Assembly (NCBI GenBank): GCA_001179505.1
Contig: CDMY01000295.1
Coordinates: forward strand, 62,001-126,000
Direction of reading: 5' to 3'
Origin: Vitrella brassicaformis
Taxonomy: Eukaryota > Sar > Vitrellaceae
Length of the DNA stretch: 64,000 bases
Part shown: one piece after another, positions 1-9,708 of the stretch
How the letters are laid out: each line of letters opens with the position of its first letter
Numbering within the stretch: position 1 is the first letter of the stretch
Notes under the pieces: generated by a model
Database searches by the model: none
Told to the model about the DNA's origin: nothing
The model's input: the letters and a program-made list of their open reading frames with translations, nothing else
Program-made: the position numbers and the translations under genes

Positions 1-3000
1 CCAGCTGCTGCAGGTCCAGGTCCGCCGTCAGCCGCCGCCGCTGCAGGTGCCGCCCGGTCCCTCTCGCCCTCCTCCATCTCGACCCCCCACACCTCCACTA
101 ATTTGGGCGACAGTAGGGGGTTGCCGCCACGCTCCGTCTGGCGCTGCACGTTGAAGCCCATCAGGTACTGACGACACACACAACACACGCAGCGGTTCGT
201 GAGAGAGTGAGGGAGGTCTGTGTGTGTGTGTGTGTGAATGTGGGATGCACCTCTCCCGCCGCTGCCTCGGAAGGCGCCGCCTGGTTGGCCGTGGGCTTGA
301 CGGCCCGGTCGCCGGCCTCATAGAGGTCCAGGGAGCGGACGTCGGGGGGCGTCCCACGAGGCTGGCCTTGACGCCACCCCTGACACACACACACTCTTCT
401 CTCCCCTTTCTGAGTGTGTGTGTGTGTGTGTGTGGTTGCATTGCACTCCTGACGTGGCAGCTGAACTTGAGCCTTGGGATGTTGAACCCCTTGGTCTTGT
501 GGATCGTGATGTTGACTGTCTCCTCGTGGGTCCGCATCAGGACCCACTGGTCGACGCCCATCCCCAGGCTGTCGGCTGTGAAGTGGAACCCCGCATTCGG
601 GCCGCCGACGTTGACGCCACCCTGCCGCGTGAAGTGCTCCCGCAAGCCAAACTCACGGCGGATCAGGACGCCCTGGAGCGATGGGGAGTCGCTGGGCCGC
701 CAGAGGAGCAGCCGGGCAGAGTGGGGGGCGGGGAGGGGGGGGCTGACTGTGATGGCTGGGGCGTTGGGGTCGACGGTGGTCTGGCCTGCATACGGATGGA
801 TGGATGGATGTGTGTGTGTGTGTGTGTCTGTCGCGTGTGTGTTGGGGAGGGGGCGTCTTACTGGCAGAGGTGGCTTTGGAGGCTTTGTCTCCGTCTCTGA
901 TCCTGCGGTAGGACGCACCACCACGGAAGGCGCTCAGCAGGTTGCCGACGCTCTCACGGTGCCACGCGCGCCTGAGCCCACCACACCAACACGGCAATGT
1001 GGCTACCTGTTGGTGTGTGGCGTGTGAAGGGTTTTCTCACTTACTTGTAGAGGCATCTCATTTCCCGAATAGTGCACTTGGTCGAGTCCTCGATGGTCGT
1101 GACCTGCAGACAGACAGACAGTCCACAACACATACATACCAACAAATGCCGATTTCCTCCCTCTGTGTGGTGTGGTGTGGTGTGGTGTGGTGTCCTCCTC
1201 CTCTCTGTGTTTCTTACCACTTGCGTGAAGAGGTCTCGTTTGCCCAGCATGCCGTGGTGCTCGCCTCTGGTCATGTGGAAGGGCGCCACCTTCTGAACCC
1301 GCGACGTTATGCTGTACATGTCCAGACACATCTGCACCTGCACACATACATTCCGACACGCAGATAGACAGGCATCTCACAGGCAGGTGTAGGGGTGTGT
1401 GTGTGTGTGTGTGCTAAGTGGATCCTCACCTCTCGCTTGACGGCTTCGGCAGATGATGGCAGAAAGAGCGTGGCAGTGGGGTCGTATCTATTGCGGCGGC
1501 AGAAGTCCAGCACGTACGAGAACACGTGCGGCGCCACGTTGTCGATGTACCTCAACGCATACCTAACACACACACCACCACACCACCACGACGCTCAAAG
1601 CATCGCTTCCGCCTCCCCGTCTCCCCATGGCAAGTATGCTCACTTGTCGAACCGATTGTAGATTGCCGACTCCTCCCCACAGGCGATCAGGGTGGAGAGG
1701 CACGTGGCGAAGGGCCGGCCCACGACCACCAGCTTCAGCACCTCGTCCTCCCTCTCGCCCTCGCGCAAAGCCACCTTCTGCTGGAAGTACGGCTCCATCG
1801 CCTTCAGGGCGGCCTTCCACCGCTTCTTGAGCTCCGTCGCCTCCGCGATGGCCACGTCCAGCTGCGTCAGGCGGCTCTCTACAGTGCTCCTGATCTCCTG
1901 CACGCACCCACCACACACAAGCAAGGAAAGAGAGAGGTGTGAAGTGGTGTTTCGTGTGGTGTGGTTTAGGCGGCCACCTGTAGCTGTGCGAAGGCGTTGC
2001 TGATGGCGTCATTGAGGTTGGTGGGGTGCGGCTGGTTGGCTGGCTGCTGCAGGTCGCTGGTCTGCACGGCCTTGCTCTCCTTACGAACAAAGGTATCCAA
2101 CGAAACTGACTCAGGGACAGACACAAAGACAAAGCCACTGACCTGTGTGTTTTCTCTCCCTCCCTCCCTCCCTGCACCCCTGCCTCCCTCTGTCTGTCCG
2201 GATGTCTGCCTCTGACTGTGTACCAGAGCGCTGAAACATTTCGTAGTAGAAGCGATGTCGCGCATCGGACGGCTCCACGGTGGTGGCGTTGCACCCCAGA
2301 ATCATGAGGTCATTGAGGAAGCTGCCGAACGCCTCAGGGTCGACATCCAGGAAGATGCGGCCCTCAGAATCGCGCTGACAGAAGATACGTAGCGACACAA
2401 CAAGACACAACGGACACGAGAGAGAGAGAGAGAGAGAGAGAATGGGGCAATGATGCAAACGTCCATTTGTGTGATTGGTGTGTATGTGCAGACCTTCAGT
2501 CTGTGCTCCCAGTGACCAGCTGAAGGCGCACACACGACGGACGGGCAGACACACACATGAGGCCTCCTGTCTGTCCTTTGCGCCTGCCTGCTTGTGCCCG
2601 TTAGCTTACAGAAGAGCTCGGCAAAGAGGGTGCCCTTCTGCTTGGTCAAGATGGCCCTCGTAATCCCCTCCTCCATCAGCAGCCCGCCCACGTTGAGCAG
2701 CACCCTCTCACTCACGATAGTGGGCTCGCGATAGTCGTTCTCAGTCTTGATGCGATGCAGCTCCTCAGTCAGCTTCTTCAGCCCCGCTTCTTTCTCGTTG
2801 ACGGCCTCGGCCGCCCCGTTGATGCTTTCGTTGAGAGTGGTACGCAGCGCGTCGACCTCGGGCATGACTGACGGCGTCCGACCGGCTGCTGCTTCCGCTG
2901 CTGCGCCTTGAGGCTCGTCTTCGATGCGGCGCTTCTTGCTCGTGTCTGCGGATGCTGCCGAGTAGTCAGGCGCCGAGCGCTTGGCCCTCACTGCGTCCTC

Positions 3001-3009
3001 CTCGTCCAT
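1..3009 (-). CDS. Protein with two KCTD-type BTB/T1 domains (3' end cut by window)
   Basis: Multi-exon gene read right to left from ATG at 3009-3007. Residues 1-60 are basic and Ala-rich with a KKRR cluster, a possible nuclear signal. A short coiled coil follows. The first BTB/T1-like domain starts with ERVLLNVGGLLMEEG (about 2700-2665) and continues in the next exon (about 2380-2235: GRIFLDVDPEAFGSFLND). A helical linker (about 1895-1800) leads to a second BTB-like domain with KLVVVGRPFATCLSTL and, after an intron, PHVFSYVLDFCRRNR (about 1550-1515). Both match the T1 pattern NVGG...F...LDFLR of potassium-channel-tetramerisation family proteins, which usually act as oligomerisation or cullin-3 adaptor modules. 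The downstream exons (about 1330-1, including a beta-rich stretch at 775-450) match nothing I recognise. No channel membrane segments are seen, so a soluble adaptor is likelier than a channel. The C terminus lies beyond base 1. Exact splice sites of the first intron are uncertain. Confidence 0.75.
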
Positions 3010-3146
3010 TCCCTCTTCTCCCCCCTTCGTGCGAGCCGAGGAAGCGATCGGGATCAGGAAAGAGGGAGAGGAGAAATCATTGCAAAGGGCAGTTAGAGTG
3101 AGAGGAGCACCCCCTCGTGTATGACCTGAACTCACGTGCCGGCGAG

Positions 3147-3180
3147 AATTCGCGATGGCGAGGAGAATTCGCGATGGTGA
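3147..3180. repeat. Short direct repeat upstream of the mini-gene
   Basis: GAGAATTCGCGATGG occurs twice within about 30 bases (near 3148 and 3164). It lies between the 5' end of the BTB gene (3009, -) and the mini-gene (3349, +), so it could be part of a divergent control region. That role is inference only. Confidence 0.4.
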
Positions 3181-3348
3181 GACAATTCAACGACTCGGAA
3201 GAAACATTTGAGAGCGTCATTCGTTCACTTAACCGCTATCCCCCGCTCCCTCACCTGCCCGCGTCTTTGTTTGTGTCAGCACCACCTCTCATGAAAGCCT
3301 ATTCCGCCCACCCGAGCAGATGTCGGGTGTGGATGACGCTGAGTGAGG

Positions 3349-3710
3349 ATGCAGACGTCTATACGCAGACCATCCGCGCCCCACGACTCCATCCGCACCG
3401 ATGTGGCCCCTCTAACTGTAAGTAAAAGACACGTCGATGCGTTCTGTCTCTACTGCATCGATCAATGTAGGAGACGCTACGTCGCTTAATTGACGAATCG
3501 TCGCGAGAAGAGGCCGCCTTCAACCTCTACAAGACAGACCCATGGAGCCGCACCGACGAAAAATTGAATTACTGGGAGGTGAGATGCATGTATTATCACT
3601 CTTCACGGATTCATCTATATTTGTCTCTCTTCTATCAGGGAAATGCCAACACACTGGAGCACCACCTGGGGGAAGTAGTGTCTGCAGTTCGACTTATGCT
3701 GGCCGTCTGA
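3349..3710 (+). CDS. Short two-intron gene copied from the 3' end of the coiled-coil gene
   Basis: Possible three-exon mini-gene: ATG at 3349, first exon to about 3420, intron with donor GTAAGTAAAAG, second exon about 3471-3577, third exon about 3640-3710 ending TGA. The last two exons are intact paralogues of the final two exons of the coiled-coil gene at 18284-23587 (shared motifs NLYKTDPWSRTDEKLNYWE and LEHHLGEVV). Relative to that gene there is an in-frame loss of about 10 codons after DESS. Phases agree across both introns, giving a product of roughly 80 residues. No function can be assigned. It may be a real small gene, an alternative last-exon set or an unexpressed duplicate. The ATG choice is a guess: it is simply the first in-frame ATG in the duplicated upstream exon. 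Confidence 0.35.
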
Positions 3711-3725
3711 TCTGCACTGGCTGCT

Positions 3726-4095
3726 GATCTGCCAGGTCCGTACCTGTCCACGCACCTGTCCTCGCTGCCATCAGTGTTCTGTCTGGTATATGTGCTGTTT
3801 GCTGCAGGGCTGAATGTTCCACTCACTGGGGGGATGGGGGGTGGAGGCTACGGCGTGCGTGTTTCGTTCTCTGTATTTTTTCTGCCCAACGTGTGTTGGT
3901 GGGCACGTGAGGGGCAGCCAGGAAGCGGTCGGTCGAGTGGCCGTGCGGCGTGTTTTGACGTCAGCCTGAGGGGGGCAGTGAGTTCGGTGTCTGTCTGTCT
4001 GCCTGTCTGTCTGTCTGTCTGTCTGCCCGGCTGCAACGCAGTGTCGGTGTAGGTGAGGGTGAGGGCATAGCAGTGGGATAGGGTGCTCTTTGTAC
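3726..4095 (-). repeat. Dispersed repeat, copy 1 (inverted relative to 7010-7450)
   Basis: About 370 bases match the reverse complement of about 7010-7450 with a few indels. Shared stretches include the edge GCCAGGTCCG.ACCTGTCCACGCACC, a segment reading CTCGCTGCCATCAGTGTTCT, a (GTCT)n tract, the core GCTGCAACGCAGTGTCGGTG, and then GTGAGGGCATAGCAGTGGG and a (CA)n tract. Related cores recur near 6290, 16875 and 17300. No transposase is encoded and no clear target-site duplication was seen. Confidence 0.7.
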
Positions 4096-4127
4096 ACACA
4101 CACACACACACACACGTGTCCAGTTTT

Positions 4128-4185
4128 GTCCACCATTACTTTCCTCAGCTGGGGAAAGTGTCAGCTGAGGAAAGTAATGGTGGAC
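4128..4185. repeat. Perfect 23-bp hairpin
   Basis: Arms 4128-4150 and 4163-4185 are exact reverse complements separated by a 12-base loop (GGGGAAAGTGTC). The structure sits immediately after the (CA)n end of the dispersed repeat and just before a truncated intron copy. It could be a snap-back duplication scar from a breakpoint or a transcribed hairpin; there is no T-tract, so it does not look like a bacterial-type terminator. Confidence 0.85.
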
Positions 4186-4311
4186 GATCCATGTATTTTC
4201 TAAATTGATCATTGTCTATCAATGTAGTAAAAAGACACGTCCATGCATTCGTTTGTGTGATATGTGCTTGCCGGATGGATGTCTCTGTCTCTATTGCATC
4301 GATCAATGCAG

Positions 4312-4573
4312 GAGACGCTGCGTCGACTGATAGACGAGTCGGCGCCTGAGGAGATCGACAGCAAGGCGAGAGTCGCGGCGTTCCACCTTTACCAAGCAGA
4401 CCACAGCCGCACCCAGGAAAAACTTAACTACTGGGAGGTGAGATGCATTCATTATCGATCTTCATGGATTCATCTGCGTGTATTTGTGCCTCTTGTATCA
4501 GAGTAAAGCCAACAGCCTTGAGCACCACCTGGGGGAAGTAATCTCGGAAGTTCGACATATTTTGGCGTGCTGA
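4312..4573 (+). pseudogene. Second copy of the last two exons of the coiled-coil gene
   Basis: Exon 4312-4437 and exon 4502-4573 (TGA) are intact and in phase, separated by a 64-base intron that itself resembles the parental intron. They encode a close relative of the C terminus of the 18284-23587 protein (ETLRRLIDESAPEEIDS, EKLNYWE, LEHHLGEVISEVRHIL). The preceding intron is also copied (CCGGATGGATGTCTCTGTCTCTATTGCA, about 4271-4298, is shared with about 23289-23316), but it stops at about 4215 and no upstream exon is attached. So this is a truncated duplicate without its own start, unless it serves as an alternative end for an upstream transcript. Confidence 0.6.
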
Positions 4574-4639
4574 TTCGCGTTCTTGCCTGTCTGCCATCGT
4601 TGTTCATTGCCTACATCGTTGTCCTTTGTTGCCATCGAC

Positions 4640-5370
4640 TACATGTAGGGAGTCCCTTACTCGGCGACGACATAGTAAGAGGTCGACGCGAGAGCGAGAC
4701 TGGCGGCTTTTCACATCTACAAGGCGTACCACAGGCGTACCGACGAGAGACCAAATTTTCGGGAGGTGAGATGCATCTATTAATCTTCAAGCCGAACTCA
4801 AGGCATTGCGCCTCAGGGGTACACAGGATGATATGTCGCCGGCCATCAAGGGCAGTCGCAGCGCAATAGCCATCGAGGATGAGATCGAGATCCTGCGTGA
4901 AACTTGCAAGGTGCGTGAAGGAGGGGGGCAGCCTTGACGGTTACGTGTTTATGCCTCAGGAGCTGGAGCGGAGGAAGGAGGAACTAGAACGGGACAATGA
5001 AGAGCTACAAGCTGAGGTTGATGATTTGCTGGATGAAATTGAGGACCTTCGTGCCGCGCCCCCTCTCCCCGCCCCCTCAGGGGTCAATGTCGACAGCGAC
5101 ACCCCTCACTCGCAGGAAGAGGGTCAGTCACACTTGCCTTTATTGTACCTGAATGAATCTGAATATATATGTGTGTCTCCTGTATGAATGGTCAGAGGGC
5201 GTCAGCCAGCCACCCCGTCCTCTGGTCCCGCAGCTCAAGCTCGGCGGCGCCCAGGATTCATGGATTCACGTATGCGTGTATTTGTGTGTCTTGTGACAGG
5301 GCAAAACCAACACCGTCGAGCCCCACCTGGGGGAAGTAATTTTGGCAGTTCAACAGATACTCGATGCCTC
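4640..5370 (+). pseudogene. Chimeric, degenerate copy of middle plus terminal exons of the coiled-coil gene
   Basis: About 4650-4765 is a decayed copy of the ETLRR/EKLNYWE exon with in-frame stops. It is joined to a copy of middle exons: IEDEIEILRETCK (about 4867-4908) and then a coiled-coil exon from about 4960 (DLLDEIEDLR). Next comes a 75-base intron (about 5126-5198) nearly identical to the one at about 21017-21090, an exon with PPRPLVPQLKLGGA, and a fourth copy of the last exon (GKTNTVEPHLGEV, about 5301-5350). Exon order differs from the intact gene, so this piece cannot simply be an old full-length duplicate. Confidence 0.6.
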
Positions 5371-5942
5371 TCCCCACGAGAAAACAACTTCAGCCTCAAC
5401 CAATGTCCGCACGGCCCCTTGTGCCCTTCCTCAAGCTGAAGCTTCAGGAGGGAGATTCGACCGCCTCCCTGAACGCCTCACGCACTAGCAACACCCCCGC
5501 CGATGACACGACTAGGAACGAGCGACGCGAACGAGTCGAGGTGGGGGACCTGAGAGGGGTACAGACAGGCCCCACGCACGACACATCATCGCCTGTTGCC
5601 TGTTGTCGCGCAGAAAAAATCTGCGCCCCCCTCCCCCCTCTCCCCACGAGAAAACAACTTCAGCCTCAACCAATGTCCGCATTGCCCCTTGTGCCGGTGC
5701 TCAAGCTAAGGGAAGGAGAGTCGGCCCTCTTCCTCAACGCCTCCCGCGGGAGCAGCCACAGCCCCGATGCCACGCGCAACGAACGACGAGAACGAGTCGA
5801 GGTGGGGGACCTGAGAGGGATACAGACAGGCCCCACGGCACATCCCAGGTCATCCATCGCTGCGTACATTTTATATTATGATGAGGCATGGGACTTTCCA
5901 AGCACGGATGACACGACCAAGCTGGCTGGGTTGTATGCATGA
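5364..5942 (+). pseudogene. Two tandem copies of an early exon of the coiled-coil gene in one open frame
   Basis: A 192-codon open frame holds two copies (about 5400-5545 and 5665-5810) of the second exon of the coiled-coil gene (18364-18480). The diagnostic string RNERRERVEVGDLRG is present in both, and the parental copy has RHERRERVE at its exon end. The first copy is preceded by PTRKQLQPQPMSA, and so is the second. Because the parental exon ends in a splice donor after RRERVE, the frame reads through the former introns here. It may be unspliced remnant sequence rather than a real protein. Confidence 0.45.
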
Positions 5943-5999
5943 AGTGAAGTGGATTAAGAGTGATGGAAAGAGAGGGATGCATCAGATATAGATGGCGAG

Positions 6000-6950
6000 T
6001 GTGTGCATTGCAGGATTGGTGGACACTTGATGCCATGCCGTGGCTGTCATGACTGTGCGCTTTCATTCATCAATGGACCACCGAATGTCTGTGTGTGTCT
6101 TTGTGGCCAACAGAAGACCATGTGCAAACAAAACAATCCATCCATCCATCAAACAAAGCTGTGTCAGCCCACCGCCCCGCCCCTCCCACTCAGTGTTGTT
6201 GATCTCTCCATGTCACCCACCCACCCACTGCTGACACATGTGTGTGTGTATGTGTGTGTGTGTGAAAAGGACCCCCCGCCCACTGCTATGCCCTCACCTC
6301 GGCCTACACCGACACTTCGTTGCAGCCGGGCAGACAGACAGACAGACAGACAGAGAGACAAAAAGACAGGCAAGACAGACAGGCAGACAGGCACCGAACT
6401 CACTCCGTCGGTCAGTCGACACGCAATCCATGCGCCCGTGACCCTTGAAACACTCTCCCATTCGCCCACCCCCCCGTCCCTCTCTGGCTGTGTGGCTCTC
6501 TCACAGGCAATCCATTCATGAAGGCATCGGCTAGCGACGCGCACACACACACACATGGAGTCATCCCGCCCACCTGACTGCCCGAGAAACAAAGTCTCAC
6601 GACCCACACACACACACACACAAACACTCACCCAGGCACCCACCCACCCACGTGGCCCAGCCAACACGCACACGACCGACAGACTGCGAAAGAGAGAAAG
6701 GGATCACTACAAAAAGAGAGTGCGGGTCCGTCGGCTCTCGTCAGCCTCTTGGCCGCACAGGAGATCTCCTCCCCCAGTCAGCCAGTCAGTCAGTCAGTCG
6801 GACAGCCAGCAGCCAGCCATGCACACCAATCAACCAAGTATCCATCCATCCATCCATTCATCCATCCACAAGGCACATGATTCACACATGCATCAGCTGC
6901 CCTGCCTGCCCACAGCTACTAGAAATGAGACAAAAAGACTCCCCACTCAG
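6000..6950. repeat. Left arm of a large imperfect inverted repeat (partner about 16163-17640)
   Basis: Reading 6000-6950 forward matches 17640-16163 on the other strand: the CATGCCGTGGCTGTCATGAC edge, CAAACAAAACAATCCATC, the dispersed-repeat core, the block with ACGCAATCCATGCGCCCGTG, and the CATCAGCTGCCCTGCCTGCC end. The right arm carries an extra copy of the core and longer GGCT/GACT tracts. The open frames across this stretch (Cys/Val and Gln/Thr-rich) are microsatellite translations and are not called as genes. Confidence 0.7.
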
Positions 6951-6959
6951 TGTTGTTGA

Positions 6960-7450
6960 TCTCTCCATGTCACCCACCCACTGCTGACGTGTGTGTGGGT
7001 GTGGGTGTGCAAAGAGATTCCCAGCCCACTGCTATGCCCTCACCCTCACCTACACTGACACTGCGTTGCAGCCGGAGAGACAGACAGACAAACAGACAAA
7101 CAGACAGAGACAGACAGACAGACAGACAGCCGGCCAGCCAGACAGACACCGAACTCACTGCCCCCCTCAGACTGACGTCAAAAGACAGCCGCACGACCAC
7201 TCGACCGACCACTTCCTGGCTGCCCCTCACGTGCCACGGTGCCCACCAACAGAGAACGAAACACGCACGCCGTAGCCTCCACCCCCAACCCCCCCAGCCA
7301 TCCCAAGTGAGTGGAATGGCAATAAAGTCGTGTGTGGTATCATTCAGCCCTGCAGCAAACAGCACATACACCAGACAGAACACTGATGGCAGCGAGAATG
7401 TGTGAGCCGTTGCTGGTGTTGCTGGTGCGTGGACAGGTGCGGACCTGGCA
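6960..7450 (+). repeat. Dispersed repeat, copy 3 (inverted partner of 3726-4095)
   Basis: Carries the same modules as 3726-4095 in the opposite orientation: (CA/TG)n, CCCACTGCTATGCCCTCACC, the core in reverse, (CAGA)n and the segment ending CATCAGTGTTCT in reverse. It ends right at the 3' edge of the glycoprotein gene at 7455-8324, so the repeat boundary touches coding DNA. Confidence 0.65.
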
Positions 7451-7454
7451 ATTT

Positions 7455-8324
7455 TCAGAAGTGCCTGGTCTTCCTCTGAATCCAGACCGGCCCTACCTGG
7501 ACACACACGTAGAACTCCAGGCACCCATACGTGTGGAAGGGCCCGCTCGTGCCCGTCCCGTTGGCCCAGAACCACCCGACGGCACGGATGGTGCCGTAGT
7601 GAGCGCCCTCGACCTCGATTGTGGCGTTGTGGTGCGGCGCCGTCGCCGCCTCCATCTCCTCATGAGTGGCTGGGCGAATCATCATGCTCCCCTCCATGGG
7701 CCCGGCCGCCTCGGTGAGGTTGCCCTGCTCATGCTGGTGACGCAGGACGATGCCGTAGTCCTCGGTCATGTTTCTGTCGTCCATTGCCTTGTGCAGCGAC
7801 GCGAGGAAGGGCTTGTCGGCCAGCAGCGCCTTGTAGCTGGTGCGGAAGGCGTCGAGGTGCTCCGGGCAGGGCATCATGTACTCGAGTGGCACCACATCAC
7901 CTCCCTCGCCCAGCTTCATCTTGTAGGGAAAGGCCTTCGACAGGTCCAGAGAGGCAAAGCTTGCTGGCAGCAGGATGGGCCGGGAATACTCGGCGCCATA
8001 GCAGTCGGTCCGCAGCAGGACCTCTCCCTCCTGAAGCTTCTCATGGTGGTGTGGGAGGTGGATGCCCAGCACCTTGCCGTGGCGAGATGGGCCGACGATG
8101 GTCGTCAAGACGTCCCTGACGGCCTCCTCGCCTCCTGCCGTTGCTCCTTTGTCGCTCAGCGAGGCGAACGCAGGCAGATCGTTGAACACGGACGTGTTCC
8201 AGGTGTTCGAGGTGGGCACGACGGCCGAGTTGGGCTTCCAGCCCGGGCCATGGTGAAGTAGCACCACACTCACGAGGACCGCGCCGACAGCCGCCGCACT
8301 CGCGCCGATGGTCAGGTGCTTCAT
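7455..8324 (-). CDS. Secreted or signal-anchored glycoprotein, unknown family
   Basis: A single open frame of about 289 residues runs from ATG at 8324-8322. The start is chosen because a hydrophobic segment follows at once (about residues 4-23, TIGASAAAVGAVLVSVVLL), which is a signal peptide or type II anchor. The rest is hydrophilic with at least five N-glycosylation sequons (NTS, NMT, NLT, NAT, NGT) and a few cysteines, consistent with an extracytoplasmic protein. No catalytic motif is recognised. The last codons run into the repeat at 7450. A donor-like GTAGGG after FYVCVQ (about 7497) means the true C terminus could lie in a further exon. The sequence just upstream (8399 onward) is the inverted 5' region shared with the gene at 15274. 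A strong acceptor-like TTCCCTTCCAG just before the ATG suggests a 5'-UTR intron. Confidence 0.65.
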   Translation of the reverse strand: MKHLTIGASAAAVGAVLVSVVLLHHGPGWKPNSAVVPTSNTWNTSVFNDLPAFASLSDKGATAGGEEAVRDVLTTIVGPSRHGKVLGIHLPHHHEKLQEGEVLLRTDCYGAEYSRPILLPASFASLDLSKAFPYKMKLGEGGDVVPLEYMMPCPEHLDAFRTSYKALLADKPFLASLHKAMDDRNMTEDYGIVLRHQHEQGNLTEAAGPMEGSMMIRPATHEEMEAATAPHHNATIEVEGAHYGTIRAVGWFWANGTGTSGPFHTYGCLEFYVCVQVGPVWIQRKTRHF

Positions 8325-8424
8325 GTCTGGAAGGGAAGGGACGAGAGGATGAATCAACACGACGGACAAACGAGGCAGCTGGAACCCGCTGAGGGCCCTT
8401 CATGGTGCTCTAAAGCGGGTCCAC

Positions 8425-8730
8425 TCACAAGTGTTTCTCGGGATCCACGATTTCCGAGAAAAGCTCGCAGATGAGACTAGGGTACTTCACGAAACCGCTG
8501 CCAGAGTGAACAAGCTCGCGCGAAAATGAGCCATCCCCGGGCAATGAGCCATTCATCATCGGTAAGAATGAGTTGCCTTGGCCGCTGGCGTCGTTTTCTG
8601 TGCGCTCCGAAGGTGGATTGTCATCCATCGCCCTGAGATCTCTTGTGCGCTGAGGAGGCCGGTCGGCAGATCTGCACCGACCAGAGACCGTGCACGGCCC
8701 GCTCACGTAAGCCAGCAGAAAAGACAACAC
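8425..8730 (-). CDS. Small conserved open frame, copy L (about 67-101 residues)
   Basis: Open frame within the left inverted arm. An internal ATG gives MDDNPPSERTENDASGQG and a tail ending SEIVDPEKHL before the stop. The partner at 14828-15127 keeps the same frame through a 6-base (two-codon) length difference and several substitutions, which hints at selection on the protein. Against this, the end reads CACTTGTGAGTGG, which is also a strong splice donor, so this could be the 5' exon (coding or leader) of the downstream gene rather than a separate gene. Joining it to the 8324 gene at the visible acceptor would put that gene in the wrong frame, which favours a leader or upstream open frame. 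No known family. Confidence 0.4.
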   Translation of the reverse strand: MLSFLLAYVSGPCTVSGRCRSADRPPQRTRDLRAMDDNPPSERTENDASGQGNSFLPMMNGSLPGDGSFSRELVHSGSGFVKYPSLICELFSEIVDPEKHL

Positions 8731-8783
8731 AAATCACAAACAGCACTAAATGGCTTCGTCATGTCTGTCCTCGCCGCAGTGCG

Positions 8784-9034
8784 ATGGCCACCTCACACAC
8801 CTCCTCGCGGCAATCGCAGCCTGACCATCCTCAGGCAAGTCAGAAGGAGAGGTCTGTCACGTCTGTGTGCCTTTAGGTGGTTTGTGTGTGGTTTTAGGAG
8901 TCGGGTGCGATGGCTCATTCAGAATCGGCTGGACCTCAACCACACACACACACACAGGTACCCAACCGCCCCACACACAGAAACACCACACACGATGTGA
9001 GCATCTGTCTGCGTGTCCCCGTGCTGCAGGCCCG
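8784..9034 (+). pseudogene. Truncated copy of the first exons of the TLDc gene
   Basis: ATG at 8784 opens a 17-codon exon beginning MATSHTSSRQSQPDHPQ, identical to the first exon of the TLDc gene (14774-14724, -). The same GC-type donor (GCAAGT) follows, and the same acceptor GTGCTGCAG lies at 9029. Beyond 9034 homology to the TLDc gene stops. The frame then runs through unrelated basic sequence to about 9290. It looks like a promoter-plus-first-exon fragment carried along by the inversion. Confidence 0.4.
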
Positions 9035-9708
9035 AAGGCGGTGGAAGAAACGAAGGGACAGAAGAAGAGCACTGTGGCGCATCCCAGGCAGCAGAGAGAG
9101 CCGCAGTGAGAAGCACACATGCGGCCATCGGGGTGGGGGGAGTGGATGGTGGGGTCATTTTTCATCAGGTGTACACGCCATTCGCAGCGGTTCTTTTGTT
9201 CTTGTGCGTTCAGTCATACACCGATGTGTGCACGTGTGCATACGCTGTCACTTCCGTCGTCTGAAGTGTGTTGTGCTATCGCTGAGCTGACTCTTATGCG
9301 GGTGCGTGGTTTTGGTGGGGGAGGTGTACATGCACAGGCAGACAGGGAACAGACGACCAGAAGCAGGAGAGGTGCTGGTGTGTCGCACGTGAATGCGCGC
9401 TCATGCGAGGAATCAATGAAGACGAATGCAATTAGGTAGGGAATGATACCCTCCATGAACGTCAGTCACGTCAGATATCACAGTCACAGTCGCACTTCAT
9501 AGCCTTGTGCCTCGCGTGTGTGTGATGTGTGATGGCCTCCAGCACGAATCTATCAATTGGCACAAGCCGACACAGCCGGGCAAAACGGCGTCACGCGAAA
9601 GCCGATCGAACTAGCCAACATGCAGACTTGCAAAGCGGCTTCAACCTGCAATCTGCGGTGCCAGTGGGTCGAGTACCTGCCAAACAACAATAACTCATCC
9701 ATCAGGCG

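Larger units (their letters stand above)
8399..9034. repeat. Left arm of inverted 5'-region duplication (partner 14533-15151)
   Basis: Some 620-636 bases are near-identical to the reverse complement of 14533-15151, from CTTCATGGTGCTCTAAAGCG to the CCGTGCTGCAGGCC edge. The arm contains the small conserved open frame read outward (-) and the copy of the TLDc gene's first exon read inward (+). Both arms therefore carry two opposed 5' ends. Confidence 0.85.

Noticed and set aside
28-924. BTB gene as a potassium channel
   Set aside because: No membrane segments or selectivity-filter motif in any exon; T1-like domains alone do not make a channel.
4128-4185. Hairpin as a rho-independent terminator
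   Set aside because: Eukaryotic context and no T-tract after the stem; kept only as an inverted repeat.
7332-8261. Plus-strand frame of 309 codons
   Set aside because: Antisense shadow of the signal-anchored glycoprotein, which has a signal segment, sequons and normal composition on the other strand.
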